NCBI GenBank assembly: GCA_963850425.1
Contig: CAWKLF010000007.1
Coordinates: 930,001-994,000, forward strand
From: Gp1-AA133 sp963850425
Lineage (GTDB): Bacteria > Acidobacteriota > Terriglobia > Terriglobales > Acidobacteriaceae
Reading direction: 5' to 3'
DNA: 64,000 nucleotides
Position 1 is the stretch's first letter. Each line of letters opens with the position of its first letter. This document shows, piece by piece, positions 45,726 to 54,354 of the stretch. The translations under genes were made by a program, and so were the position numbers. The notes beneath the pieces were generated by a model. It searched no databases. It was not told the origin of the DNA and worked only from the letters and a program-made list of their open reading frames with translations.

Positions 45726-48215
45726 ATGCCTTCCCGAAATCCAAAGTCTTCAACCTCCGCCCTTCTGGAAGCCCCCAGCCTGGAACGCGAGCGGGTTTTC
45801 GACCTTTACCGGCACTGGGGATACCTCGAGGCGGACCTCGACCCCCTTGGCCTGCTCCGTCCGCAGCCTCAACCTGACCTCCAGATCGACGGCGAACTCG
45901 CCCGCGAAGCGCGCAATGCCTATTGCGGCACGATCGGCGTCGAGTTCATGCACATTACCGACCCCGACCGCCGCCGCTGGATCCAGGAACGCATGGAAGG
46001 CGAACCCGGCCCCGTCGACCAGCAGCGCATTCTCGACCTGCTCATCCGTGCCGACGTCTTCGAGCAGGTCCTGCAGCAGCGCTACCTCGGCACGAAACGC
46101 TTCTCGCTTGAAGGCACTACCGCACTGCTTCCCTTGGTTGACGACATCCTCGATGGAGCCGCGCAGCGTGGCGCCGTCAATCTCGTTATGGGCATGAGTC
46201 ACCGAGGACGCCTCAACGTGATCCTGCACGTCGCGCGCCGCACTCCCGAAGAACTTTTCGCCGCTTTCGAAGACGTGGATCCGCGCAGCGTCCTCGGCTC
46301 GGGCGACGTGAAGTATCACCTGGGCGCGACCGGGGAATACGTCACGCGCAGCGGCGCCAAGGTCAACATTCACCTGGTGTCGAACCCCAGCCATCTGGAG
46401 GCGGTCGATCCCGTCACCATCGGACGCACCCGCGCCAAGCAAGACCGCGCCGGCGAAGGTGGCCGCGAAAAATTCCTGCCGCTCCTGGTTCACGGCGACG
46501 CCGCATTCGCCGGTCAGGGCATTACCGCCGAAACCATGAATTACGCCGACCTCCCCGGCTATACCGCCGGAGGCACCGTTCACATCATCGTGAACAATCT
46601 GGTCGGCTTCACCACCAACTACCGCGAAGAACATTCCGAACTCTTCTCCGCCGACCTCGCTCGCCGCCAGTCGATTCCCATCTTTCACGTGAACGCCGAA
46701 GACGTGGATTCCGTGGTGCGCGTCGGCCGCATGGCGCTCGAGTACCGCTATACGTTCGGCACCGACGTCGTCATCGACATGATCGGTTATCGCCGCCATG
46801 GCCACAGCGAAGTCGACGACCCCACCGTTACCCAGCCTCTGCTCTACAAAGCCATCAAGGCACACCCGCCCCTGTGGGAAATTTATGCCGAAGACGCCGG
46901 CATCGACGCCGGCGCCAAAGTCGCTGAAGTGAAGACCGAATACGAAACAGGTCAGAAGAATGCCGGTTCGATTACCAAGAAGCCGACCATGCGCGACCTT
47001 CCGACCTATTGGGATGACTACTACGGCGGGCGCTACAAGGCGGAATACGAAAAAGAAACCGGCCTCTTGCCAGAAGAGATCGCCGAGCTGACCGAAAAGC
47101 TGACGACCTATCCGTCCGGCTTCCACATTCACCCCAAGGTGAAGAAGCTGCTCGAGCAGCGCGCCGAGATGGGCGCAGGCCAGCGCGATGTGGACTACGG
47201 TATGGCCGAAGCGCTCGCCTTCGCCAGCCTGGTGAAGGCCGGTATTCCCATCCGCATGAGCGGCCAGGACTCGCGACGGGGAACCTTCAACCAGCGCCAC
47301 TCGGTGCTGCTCGATATCGAAGACGAGACCGAATACGTCCCGCTCCGCAACATCGCTTCCGGCCAGGCGCGCTGCGACATCTACAACTCGACCCTCTCCG
47401 AAGCCGGCGTTATGGGTTTCGAATACGGATACAGCCGCGACTATCCCGAAGCGCTGGTTTTGTGGGAAGCTCAGTTCGGGGACTTCGCCAACGTGGCGCA
47501 AGCAGTGATCGACCAGTTCGTGTGCGCCGGCGAAGACAAGTGGGGCCTGCTCTCGGGGCTCGTTCTGCTGCTACCGCACGGCTACGAAGGCCAGGGTCCG
47601 GAACACTCCAGCGCCCGCCTCGAGCGCTTCCTGCAACTCGCGGCGCGCGACAATTTCCAGATCTGCCAGCCCTCGAACGCGGCGCAATATTTCCACATGC
47701 TGCGTCGCCAGGCCCTCCGCCACTGGCGCAAGCCGCTGGTGGTCCTCACGCCTAAGAGCATGTTGCGCCATCCCGACGCCTGCTCCCCGATTGAAGATTT
47801 CACCCAGCAGCGTTTTCTCCCGATTGTCCCCGACACGGGCGCCGAGAACGCCCAGCGCATCCTGGTCTGCACGGGAAAAATCGGCCACGAACTGCGGGTC
47901 GAGCGCCAGCGCCGCAAAGACACCAGCACCGCGGTTATCTTCATCGACCAGCTTTACCCGTTCCACGAGCCCGAATTAAAGGCGGCGATCGACCAGCATC
48001 CCCAGGCCCGCGAAATCGTCTGGGTGCAGGAAGAGCCCGCCAACATGGGCGCCCTGTTTTACATGATGCCCCGACTGCGTCACGTAGCCGGAGACCGAGC
48101 CGTCCTCTCCGTGAAGCGCTCCCCCAGCCCCAGCCCCTCGACCGGATCAGCAGGCGCGCACGAGGTAGAACAGAAAACCCTGATCACGCTCGCACTTACA
48201 GGAGGGAAAAACTAA
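45726..48215 (+). CDS. sucA: 2-oxoglutarate dehydrogenase E1 component
   Basis: An 829-residue thiamine-diphosphate enzyme that decarboxylates 2-oxoglutarate in the TCA cycle. It includes a Phe-Asp-Leu-Tyr-Arg N-terminal helix (RVFDLYRHWGYLEADLDPLG), SLEGTTALLPLVDDIL, VMGMSHRGRLNVILHVAR, GDVKYHLGATGEY, HLVSNPSHLEAVDPVTIGRT, HGDAAFAGQGITAET and HIIVNNLVGFTTNYREEHSE, then IRMSGQDSRRGTFNQRHSVL and a C-terminal transketolase-like pyrimidine domain. It is about 100 residues shorter than E. coli SucA. The E2 gene (sucB) is not next to it. A GTG three codons upstream is an alternative start. Confidence 0.96.
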   Translation: MPSRNPKSSTSALLEAPSLERERVFDLYRHWGYLEADLDPLGLLRPQPQPDLQIDGELAREARNAYCGTIGVEFMHITDPDRRRWIQERMEGEPGPVDQQRILDLLIRADVFEQVLQQRYLGTKRFSLEGTTALLPLVDDILDGAAQRGAVNLVMGMSHRGRLNVILHVARRTPEELFAAFEDVDPRSVLGSGDVKYHLGATGEYVTRSGAKVNIHLVSNPSHLEAVDPVTIGRTRAKQDRAGEGGREKFLPLLVHGDAAFAGQGITAETMNYADLPGYTAGGTVHIIVNNLVGFTTNYREEHSELFSADLARRQSIPIFHVNAEDVDSVVRVGRMALEYRYTFGTDVVIDMIGYRRHGHSEVDDPTVTQPLLYKAIKAHPPLWEIYAEDAGIDAGAKVAEVKTEYETGQKNAGSITKKPTMRDLPTYWDDYYGGRYKAEYEKETGLLPEEIAELTEKLTTYPSGFHIHPKVKKLLEQRAEMGAGQRDVDYGMAEALAFASLVKAGIPIRMSGQDSRRGTFNQRHSVLLDIEDETEYVPLRNIASGQARCDIYNSTLSEAGVMGFEYGYSRDYPEALVLWEAQFGDFANVAQAVIDQFVCAGEDKWGLLSGLVLLLPHGYEGQGPEHSSARLERFLQLAARDNFQICQPSNAAQYFHMLRRQALRHWRKPLVVLTPKSMLRHPDACSPIEDFTQQRFLPIVPDTGAENAQRILVCTGKIGHELRVERQRRKDTSTAVIFIDQLYPFHEPELKAAIDQHPQAREIVWVQEEPANMGALFYMMPRLRHVAGDRAVLSVKRSPSPSPSTGSAGAHEVEQKTLITLALTGGKN

Positions 48216-48245
48216 CCGCTCGGAAAATGTCGTTTGCTCCCAGAA

Positions 48246-48340
48246 TTGTCATTCACCTTAAAAAACGTCATTCACCCCAAAATTGTCATGCACTCCACAT
48301 GTCATGCACCCCAATTGCCATGCACTCCAAATTGTCATCC
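48246..48340 (+). repeat. Tandem GTCAT-unit array leading into family-A repeat
   Basis: Six GTCAT/GCCAT starts at 48248, 48267, 48286, 48301, 48317 and 48334, each followed by TCACC or GCACTCC-type text and AAATT. The spacing is 15-19 bases. The last copy is the beginning of the family-A repeat. Confidence 0.75.
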
Positions 48341-48380
48341 CGAGCGAAGTGAGGCGCAGCCGAACGAAGTCGAGGGACCT
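48332..48380 (+). repeat. Dispersed repeat family A, long form
   Basis: TTGTCATCCCGAGCGAAGTG, AGGCGCAGCCGAACGAAGTC, then GAGGGACCT. It is a longer relative of the short-form copies, with AGCG(A/T)AGTGA and AGTCGA added. Confidence 0.8.
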
Positions 48381-48553
48381 TGTGTTTTACGAGGAAGTTG
48401 ATTTCTCGGTCACCAAGAGTTTCTTCTATCCAACCTGCCGCATCAGCGCACCTCCTTATTGACCTGCAGCAACTGGTACAACTTTCCCGTGTCGTCTGCG
48501 AAACCTGCCATCCGATCGCCCGAGGTGCTACCCTACCCTTCCATCAAAATCGC

Positions 48554-50569
48554 ATGCGCCAGCGCCCGACCACTCTCCGTATCGCCATCGACACCGGCGG
48601 CACTTTTACCGACTGCGTTTGGATCGACCGCGGCCAAGTATGCCTGCTAAAACTTTTCTCCACCCCCGCCGACCCCGCCCAAGCCATCGCCGAAGCCATC
48701 CAGCAAATCGCCTCCGGCGCCTCGGTCACCCTTCTTCACGGAACCACCGTCGGCACGAATACAATCCTGCAAAGGAAAGGCGCCCGCGTAGCTCTCGTCA
48801 CAACTAAGGGTTTCGAGGACGCGATCGAGATCGGACGCCAGGCTCGCCCCAAGCTCTACGATTTCTTCTTCGAGAAGGTCGAACCACTGGTCCCCGCAAA
48901 CCTCCGCTTCGGAATCGCCGAGCGCACCGACAGCGATGGAAAAATCCTCGAGCAACCTGCGCCCGACGAACTCGAAAGCCTGGCCGAAAACATCCGCGCA
49001 CAACATCCCGAAGCAATCGCCATTACCCTGCTTTTTTCATTCGCAAACCCAACCAACGAACTTGCCATCGAAAAAACACTGCAGGCCCAGAACGTCCCGC
49101 TCTCTGTGTCCCACAAGATTCTCCCGGAATTCCGCGAGTACGAACGAGCCAGCACGGTCGTCGTCAACGCCTACCTGCAGCCCGTGATGCAGCGCTACCT
49201 CGAAAGCCTCGACCAGCGCCTAGCCGCTCGGCCCGCATCCGCCTCGAATCGGATTTTCGTCATGCAATCCAGCGGCGGCATCGCCACTCTTGCCACGGCA
49301 GCCCGCCAACCCGTCCGCACCGTCCTCTCCGGTCCGGCCGGGGGAGTCGTCGGGGCCTCGGCCACCGCCCGTCTCAGCGGACTCCGCCAGATCATCTCCT
49401 TCGACATGGGAGGCACATCCACCGACGTCGCTCTCGTCGACGGAGAAGCTAAGGCTAGCAGTCAGTCCGAAATCGCCGGCCTCCCCGTCGGCGTGCCCAT
49501 GCTCGACATCCACACCGTCGGCGCCGGAGGAGGTTCGCTAGCCCGCTTCGATGCAGCCGGAGCCATGCGCGTAGGCCCCGAGTCTGCCGGCGCCGATCCC
49601 GGCCCCATTTGCTACGGCCGCGGCACGCTGCCCACGGTTACCGACGCCAATCTGCTCCTCGGCCGCCTGCAACCCGATCGCTTCCTGGGTGGAAACTTCC
49701 AACTGGATCTTGAGCGCACGCGTGACCTGACGAAAAAATGGCTCAAGCAGCAGAAGTCCGACCTCTCGCTCTATCAGTTCGCCAGCGGCGTTGTTCGCGT
49801 CGTCAACGCCACCATGGAGAAAGCCATCCGCGTCGTCTCCATCGAGCGCGGATACGATTCCCGCCACTTCGCGCTGGTGGCCTTCGGCGGCGCGGGAGGC
49901 CTTCACGCCTGTGAACTCGCCCAGTCCCTCGGCATCCCGCGAGTTATCGTGCCCGCGTTGCCTGGAGCCCTGTCGGCATTCGGCATCCTCGTCAGCGACG
50001 TCATCAAGGACTATTCGCGCACCGTCCTGTGGCGCGCCACCGCAGACCTGCCCATGTCCAAACTCAAACGCGAGTTTCAACAGCTCTCGCAAGCCAGTGG
50101 CAGGGATTTCTGGTCAGAAGGCTGGAGGGGCAAAGTTCACGAGCAACTCAGCATCGACACACGCTACCGCGGCCAGGGCTATGAACTCTCCATCCCGTTC
50201 TCGTCGAAACTAATCTCGAATTTTCACCGCGCCCACGCCCAGCGTTACGGCTACAGCCACCCTGACCGCGAAATCGAACTGGTAACCCTTCGTCTCCGAG
50301 CGACCATGGAGTTTCCACCACTCAGGCTTGCCACCAGGCACGGAACCTCTCGCGCCGCCACCCATCAACCCCTCAGGCCGGAACAGCGACGAGTCGTCTT
50401 CGACGGGAAAGCCCAACCCACACGAATCTACGAACGCGACCAGCTGGTTCCGGGTAAAAAGTATTCAGGCCCGGCCGTAGTGACCGAATACAGCGCCACC
50501 ACAATCATTCCACCGCGCGTTCGATTCTCGATCGACCGAGCCAACAACGTTCTGATCGACATGGTTTAG
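48554..50569 (+). CDS. hyuA: Hydantoinase A / oxoprolinase-family protein
   Basis: A 671-residue ATP-dependent hydantoinase/N-methylhydantoinase subunit A homolog. It has the N-terminal phosphate-binding IAIDTGGTFTDCVW (actin-like fold), LLHGTTVGTNTILQRKGARV, ALVTTKGFEDAIEIGRQ, DMGGTSTDVALVDGEAKAS, the TVGAGGGSLARFD loop and AGADPGPICYGRGT. The length matches HyuA. The start was put at MRQRPTTLRIAID, where the domain begins; 58 upstream codons run through repeat sequence. The B subunit normally follows, but the next gene is a response regulator, so this is an orphan or fused-function member. Likely substrate: 5-oxoproline, hydantoin or acetophenone-like compounds. Confidence 0.93.
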   Translation: MRQRPTTLRIAIDTGGTFTDCVWIDRGQVCLLKLFSTPADPAQAIAEAIQQIASGASVTLLHGTTVGTNTILQRKGARVALVTTKGFEDAIEIGRQARPKLYDFFFEKVEPLVPANLRFGIAERTDSDGKILEQPAPDELESLAENIRAQHPEAIAITLLFSFANPTNELAIEKTLQAQNVPLSVSHKILPEFREYERASTVVVNAYLQPVMQRYLESLDQRLAARPASASNRIFVMQSSGGIATLATAARQPVRTVLSGPAGGVVGASATARLSGLRQIISFDMGGTSTDVALVDGEAKASSQSEIAGLPVGVPMLDIHTVGAGGGSLARFDAAGAMRVGPESAGADPGPICYGRGTLPTVTDANLLLGRLQPDRFLGGNFQLDLERTRDLTKKWLKQQKSDLSLYQFASGVVRVVNATMEKAIRVVSIERGYDSRHFALVAFGGAGGLHACELAQSLGIPRVIVPALPGALSAFGILVSDVIKDYSRTVLWRATADLPMSKLKREFQQLSQASGRDFWSEGWRGKVHEQLSIDTRYRGQGYELSIPFSSKLISNFHRAHAQRYGYSHPDREIELVTLRLRATMEFPPLRLATRHGTSRAATHQPLRPEQRRVVFDGKAQPTRIYERDQLVPGKKYSGPAVVTEYSATTIIPPRVRFSIDRANNVLIDMV

Positions 50570-50571
50570 GT

Positions 50572-50612
50572 TCCTCCGCGCCCCTCGGTGCTCGCCGTGG
50601 TTAAGATTTTTC
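50572..50612 (+). repeat. Dispersed repeat family B
   Basis: TCCTCCGCGCCCCTCGGTGC, TCGCCGTGG, TTAAGATTTTT. It lies immediately after the hyuA stop and just before the candidate Pho box. Confidence 0.6.
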
Positions 50613-50619
50613 AGCTGTT

Positions 50620-50670
50620 TGTTACAGGACTGTTAAAGAACAAGGCCCCCAGCCCGAGTCCAGCTACAAT
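50620..50670 (+). promoter_or_regulatory. Candidate Pho box and -10 of phoB
   Basis: Two adjoining 11-base direct repeats, TGTTACAGGAC (50620-50630) and TGTTAAAGAAC (50631-50641), match at 9 of 11 positions. They end one base before where a -35 box would be, counting 17 bases back from the TACAAT -10 box at 50665-50670. Eleven-base phased repeats replacing the -35 are the hallmark of PhoB/PhoP activation sites, so the operon may activate itself. Confidence 0.55.
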
Positions 50671-50676
50671 GCTTTC

Positions 50677-51369
50677 GTGAAACCGTACATCTCCGTTGTC
50701 GAAGATGATCCGGACATCTCCCGGCTCGTGCGCCATCATCTGGAAGGTGCCGGCTTTAGCGTGAAACTCTATCCCACCGGAAACGCGATCCTTGCTGAAG
50801 CTGAGCGTCAGCGGCCCGCGCTCTTCCTGCTCGACATCATGGTCCCCGGCAAAGACGGCCTTGAACTTTGCCGCCAGATTCGCCAGACGCAATCGCTCGC
50901 CATGATTCCGGTGATTTTCCTCACCGCCAAGAACAGCGAAGCCGACCGCGTGCTCGGTCTTGAGCTGGGCGCCGACGACTACATCCCCAAGCCATTCAGC
51001 CCGCGCGAACTCGTCGCCCGAGTGAAAGCGGTGCTGCGCCGCTTCGAGCGCCCGCTCGCTCCCGGACCAGTAAAAGTCGGCGGCATCGAGATCGATCCCT
51101 CGGCTATGACCCTGCACGTCGAAGGCAAACTTGTCACCACCACCGCCACCGAGTTTCGCCTGCTCGACCATTTCGCGCGCCACCTCGGCCGTGTCTTTAC
51201 CCGCGATCAGCTGCTCGATTCGGTCTGGCGCGACACGTCGTACGTCACACCGCGGTCGGTCGATGTCTACGTGCGCCGCATCCGCGAAAAGATCGAACCG
51301 GACCCCGAGAATCCGCGCTACCTGAAAACCGTGCGCGGGGCCGGCTACCGCTTCGAGGCGCCGAAGTGA
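50677..51369 (+). CDS. phoB: PhoB-like response regulator
   Basis: A 230-residue OmpR/PhoB-family regulator, GTG start six bases after a -10 box. The receiver domain has ISVVEDDPDISRLVRHHLEG, the phospho-Asp in LFLLDIMVPGKDGLELCRQI, and the Thr/Lys switch residues in VIFLTAKNSEAD and DDYIPKPFSPRELVARV. The winged-helix domain has EFRLLDHFARHLGRVFTRDQ, VYVRRIREKIEPDPENPRYL and KTVRGAGYRFEAPK. It overlaps the kinase gene by four bases (GTGA) and is followed downstream by phoU, which supports a phosphate-regulation role rather than a general OmpR role. Confidence 0.9.
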   Translation: MKPYISVVEDDPDISRLVRHHLEGAGFSVKLYPTGNAILAEAERQRPALFLLDIMVPGKDGLELCRQIRQTQSLAMIPVIFLTAKNSEADRVLGLELGADDYIPKPFSPRELVARVKAVLRRFERPLAPGPVKVGGIEIDPSAMTLHVEGKLVTTTATEFRLLDHFARHLGRVFTRDQLLDSVWRDTSYVTPRSVDVYVRRIREKIEPDPENPRYLKTVRGAGYRFEAPK

Positions 51370-53084
51370 GGAATCGCATCTTCTTCAAGATGCTCGCGGC
51401 TTCCGCCATCGTTGTCGTGGTCGCCGCCATCACCATGGACGTCACGATCCGCCGCGCCTGGGAGAGTTCCCTGCGCGACGAGATCCAGCGCGGGCTGACC
51501 GCGCGGACGCGGCTGTTTGCCAACCGCGTTGAAATCGACCACCAGCGCTCGCTGCAGGACATCACCTCGCAGGAGGCGCTCGCCGCCGGAGCTCGCGCCA
51601 CCATCATCGATCCCACCGGCCAGGTGCTCGCCGACTCAGAAGCTGCTCCGGCTTCGATGGAAAACCATCGCACGAGAAAAGAATTTCAGGCCGCCCTGAG
51701 CGGCAATATCGGGGTCGATGAACGCCGCAGTCACACCATCGGCATACCGTTCCTCTACATCGCAGTCCCCATCTCTGGCGGCGCCGTCCGCCTCGCCTAT
51801 CCGCTCTCCGATGTCGAAGCCGCGTCCCGGCGAGTGCATCGCGCCCTGCTCCTCGGGTCGGCCATTGCCTTCGTCATCGTGATGCTGCTTTCCGTCGTCG
51901 GAGCGCAGTACACCGCGCGCCGCCTGCAGCGCATTGTCACCTTCGCCGACCGCATCGCCGACGGCGATCTGACCGCCCGCATTTCCGCCACCTCGGTCGA
52001 TGAGATCGGGCAGGTCGCCACCGCCCTCGACAAGACCGCTCGCAAGCTCGAAGAAAGCTTCATCGCCGTGCAGACCAGCCAGCGCCAGCTCGAAACCTTG
52101 CTCAACTCCATGCAGGATGCCGTCATCGCAGTCGGCCCCGACGGCCGCGTTCAGTGGGCCAACCGCGGCATGGAGCGCCTGGTCCCGCAGCGCGCCCGCC
52201 TCAATGCTCCCGTGGTCGAGACCGTTCGCGATCCCCAATTCCTGGCTGCGGTCCGGGAGGCCACTCAGGGAAACAAAATCGCCTCTACTCGCGCCATCTC
52301 CATCGTTCCCGGGCGCACCTTCGATGTCACCGCCGCTCCTCTGCCCGGCGGGGGCGCGGTGGCGGTGCTCCGCGACCTCACCGAAACCGAGCGCGTCGAA
52401 AAAACCCGTCGCGACTTCATTGCCAACGTCTCCCACGAATTACGCACGCCGCTCACGTCGATTCAGGGCTACACCGAGACACTCCTTGACAATCCCTCCG
52501 ATAACGGCCACCTTCGCGAGTTCCTGGAAATCGTTCGCAAGAACGCCTCCCGCATGTCGCGCCTCACCGAAGATCTGCTCACCCTGGCGCGAGTCGAATC
52601 GGGCGAGCAGCGATTCGATGCCCAGCCCACCTCGCCCGCGGAACTCCTCAACGACGCGGTCGAAAGCTTTCGCGACATCGTCCGCTCCCAAGGCATGGAA
52701 CTCGCCGTTGAGGAAGTCTGTGATACACCCGTAAACGCCGACCGCGAAGCCATCCACCAGGTGTTTTCGAATCTCATTGAGAACGCCATGAAATATGCGG
52801 GTTCGGGCAAGCATATCGTTCTAGGCGCGCGGACTGCCGAACGCGGCGTTGAATTCTATGTCCGCGACTTCGGCCCTGGCATCGCGTCCGAACACTTGCC
52901 CCGGTTGTTTGAGCGTTTTTATCGGGTCGACAAAGCTCGCTCTCGCGAATCCGGCGGCACCGGGCTCGGCTTAGCCATTGCGAAGCACATTACGCTGGCT
53001 CACTCCGGGACCATCCATGCTGAGAGCGAGTTGAATCACGGCTCGGTCTTCCTCTTCACCCTGCCAGCCGCAGTCCCCGTCTAG
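51366..53084 (+). CDS. phoR: PhoR-like sensor histidine kinase
   Basis: A 572-residue membrane kinase. TM1 is near residues 8-28 (KMLAASAIVVVVAAITM), a periplasmic loop of about 120 residues follows, and TM2 is near 160-180 (LLLGSAIAFVIVMLLSVVGA). Then come a HAMP domain (RIVTFADRIADGDLTARISA), a PAS domain (LLNSMQDAVIAVGPDGRVQW), the HisKA phospho-His in FIANVSHELRTPLTSIQGY, and HATPase_c with NLIENAMKYA, DFGPGIASEHL and GGTGLGLAIAKHI. This layout, with the extracytoplasmic loop retained, is that of Gram-negative/Gram-positive PhoR/VicK kinases. It begins at GTG overlapping phoB by four bases. Confidence 0.9.
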   Translation: MRNRIFFKMLAASAIVVVVAAITMDVTIRRAWESSLRDEIQRGLTARTRLFANRVEIDHQRSLQDITSQEALAAGARATIIDPTGQVLADSEAAPASMENHRTRKEFQAALSGNIGVDERRSHTIGIPFLYIAVPISGGAVRLAYPLSDVEAASRRVHRALLLGSAIAFVIVMLLSVVGAQYTARRLQRIVTFADRIADGDLTARISATSVDEIGQVATALDKTARKLEESFIAVQTSQRQLETLLNSMQDAVIAVGPDGRVQWANRGMERLVPQRARLNAPVVETVRDPQFLAAVREATQGNKIASTRAISIVPGRTFDVTAAPLPGGGAVAVLRDLTETERVEKTRRDFIANVSHELRTPLTSIQGYTETLLDNPSDNGHLREFLEIVRKNASRMSRLTEDLLTLARVESGEQRFDAQPTSPAELLNDAVESFRDIVRSQGMELAVEEVCDTPVNADREAIHQVFSNLIENAMKYAGSGKHIVLGARTAERGVEFYVRDFGPGIASEHLPRLFERFYRVDKARSRESGGTGLGLAIAKHITLAHSGTIHAESELNHGSVFLFTLPAAVPV

Positions 53085-53140
53085 AATTGCCTTCAGACGA
53101 AATGATCCCGCCTTGTGAGTTGACGCAAAGGGCGACACAG

Positions 53141-53170
53141 TTCGAGCTGCGCAGCGGGCGTGAGCTCGAA
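53141..53170 (+). other. Short inverted repeat between phoR and phoU
   Basis: TTCGAGCT (53141-53148) and AGCTCGAA (53163-53170) are perfect 8-bp arms around a 14-base GC-rich loop. It could be a weak terminator or processing hairpin in the 244-base phoR-phoU gap. No T-run follows. Confidence 0.35.
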
Positions 53171-53328
53171 AGCCTCACCATCCTCGCGCTTAAAGCCACC
53201 TGAACCTTGTCTTGCAGCAAAATTCACTTGGCTGTAACCCGCGAACCGCAAAAGCAACCTATCTTTGTGCCTTGGCGATCTATCTATATAAACGGCAAGA
53301 CTCGCGTCGGCCTGGGAGGAAAGCGCGC

Positions 53329-54054
53329 ATGAGCACGGCCCTTCAACAACCCGCTCGCGAACCGGCTTATGGCCACCTGGTGCGGCTGACGGTGCAAGCC
53401 TGCCAGGTGGCGAAAGAAGCAGCCGCAGCTGCCGCCGAAGGCATCGCCACCGGTTCCAGCACCCTGCTCAATTCCATCCGCGCTCGCGAAAAAGAGCTCG
53501 ACAAACTCGACATGGAAATTGACGGCGGTGTGACCGACGCCATCACCCAGGTCAGCGCTCCGGAAGCACGAGAGCTGCTGGCTTGCATGAAGTTCATGAT
53601 CAGCCTGGAGCGCATCGGCGACCTTCTGCTCAGCTTCGCCAACAGCGCGCACGCCGCGGGTGCACGGCTCGACCCGCAGGACATTCGCGAACTCACCCAG
53701 ATGGCCACCGTCCTTGAGAAGATGCTCACCGACGCAGGCGAGTCCTTCTCCGCTCGCGACGTTAAGAAAGCCATCGACGTCCTCCGCGCTGACGCCGAGA
53801 TGGACCGCCTCCGCAATCTCATTTTCCTTCGCCACATCGAGAATCCCGAAAACGTTGCACGCCAGGCCAGCCTGCAAGTCATCTTCATGACCCAATCCCT
53901 CGAACGCGCCGGTGACCATGCCAAGAATCTCGCCGAAGAGGTCTGCCACTTCGTCAGCGGCCACACCGTCCGCCATGTTCTGATGGCCTACGACAAAAGC
54001 GTCGAGCAGATGTTCATCGACTGGTTGCGCAACAAGGAACAGGAAGGAAAATAA
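53329..54054 (+). CDS. phoU: PhoU-domain phosphate signalling protein
   Basis: A 241-residue all-helical protein with two PhoU repeats: LVRLTVQACQVAKEAAAAAA / EKELDKLDMEIDGGVTDAIT / KFMISLERIGDLLLSFANSA, and then RQASLQVIFMTQSLERAGDH / AKNLAEEVCHFVSG. The ERIGDL and ERAGDHAKN motifs are the metal-binding signatures. GGGAGGAAA lies before the chosen ATG. PhoU damps PhoR/PhoB signalling through the Pst transporter; no pst gene lies in the window, so the phosphate sensor complex must be elsewhere. Confidence 0.92.
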   Translation: MSTALQQPAREPAYGHLVRLTVQACQVAKEAAAAAAEGIATGSSTLLNSIRAREKELDKLDMEIDGGVTDAITQVSAPEARELLACMKFMISLERIGDLLLSFANSAHAAGARLDPQDIRELTQMATVLEKMLTDAGESFSARDVKKAIDVLRADAEMDRLRNLIFLRHIENPENVARQASLQVIFMTQSLERAGDHAKNLAEEVCHFVSGHTVRHVLMAYDKSVEQMFIDWLRNKEQEGK

Positions 54055-54354
54055 CGGGTGGGTCCAGATTTTCGGGGCACATCGTTAACGCGGCAAAAAA
54101 CGTTCGGGTTGTCACCTTCCTCTATGCCCTTTCTTTCCTCTTTCCTTCAAGCCGCTCCAAAATGACCCAGGGCGGGGGCTCGGTGGTAACAGGTATGGCT
54201 TTAGTCATAGCCCGAAACGCTAGCAAACCTTCCGTTTAGGAGCGGGATTCCCCCACAAAACACCCCTGACTGAAGGCTCGTCCTGCTCCCCCGCACCCCG
54301 TCCCGTGACCTGAATCACAGCCTTCTGAGACATTCCCATGCATCGTTGTATTGC
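54055..54354. other. Intergenic gap upstream of NtrB-like kinase
   Basis: No gene, repeat family or clear promoter seen in about 300 bases. Pyrimidine tracts (CTTCCTCTATGCCCTTTCTT) near 54116-54150. Confidence 0.4.

Noticed and set aside
45750..47501. Long minus-strand open frame (583 codons) opposite sucA
   Set aside because: High-GC codon bias produces long antisense frames. It has no recognisable sequence, and sucA on the plus strand is clear.
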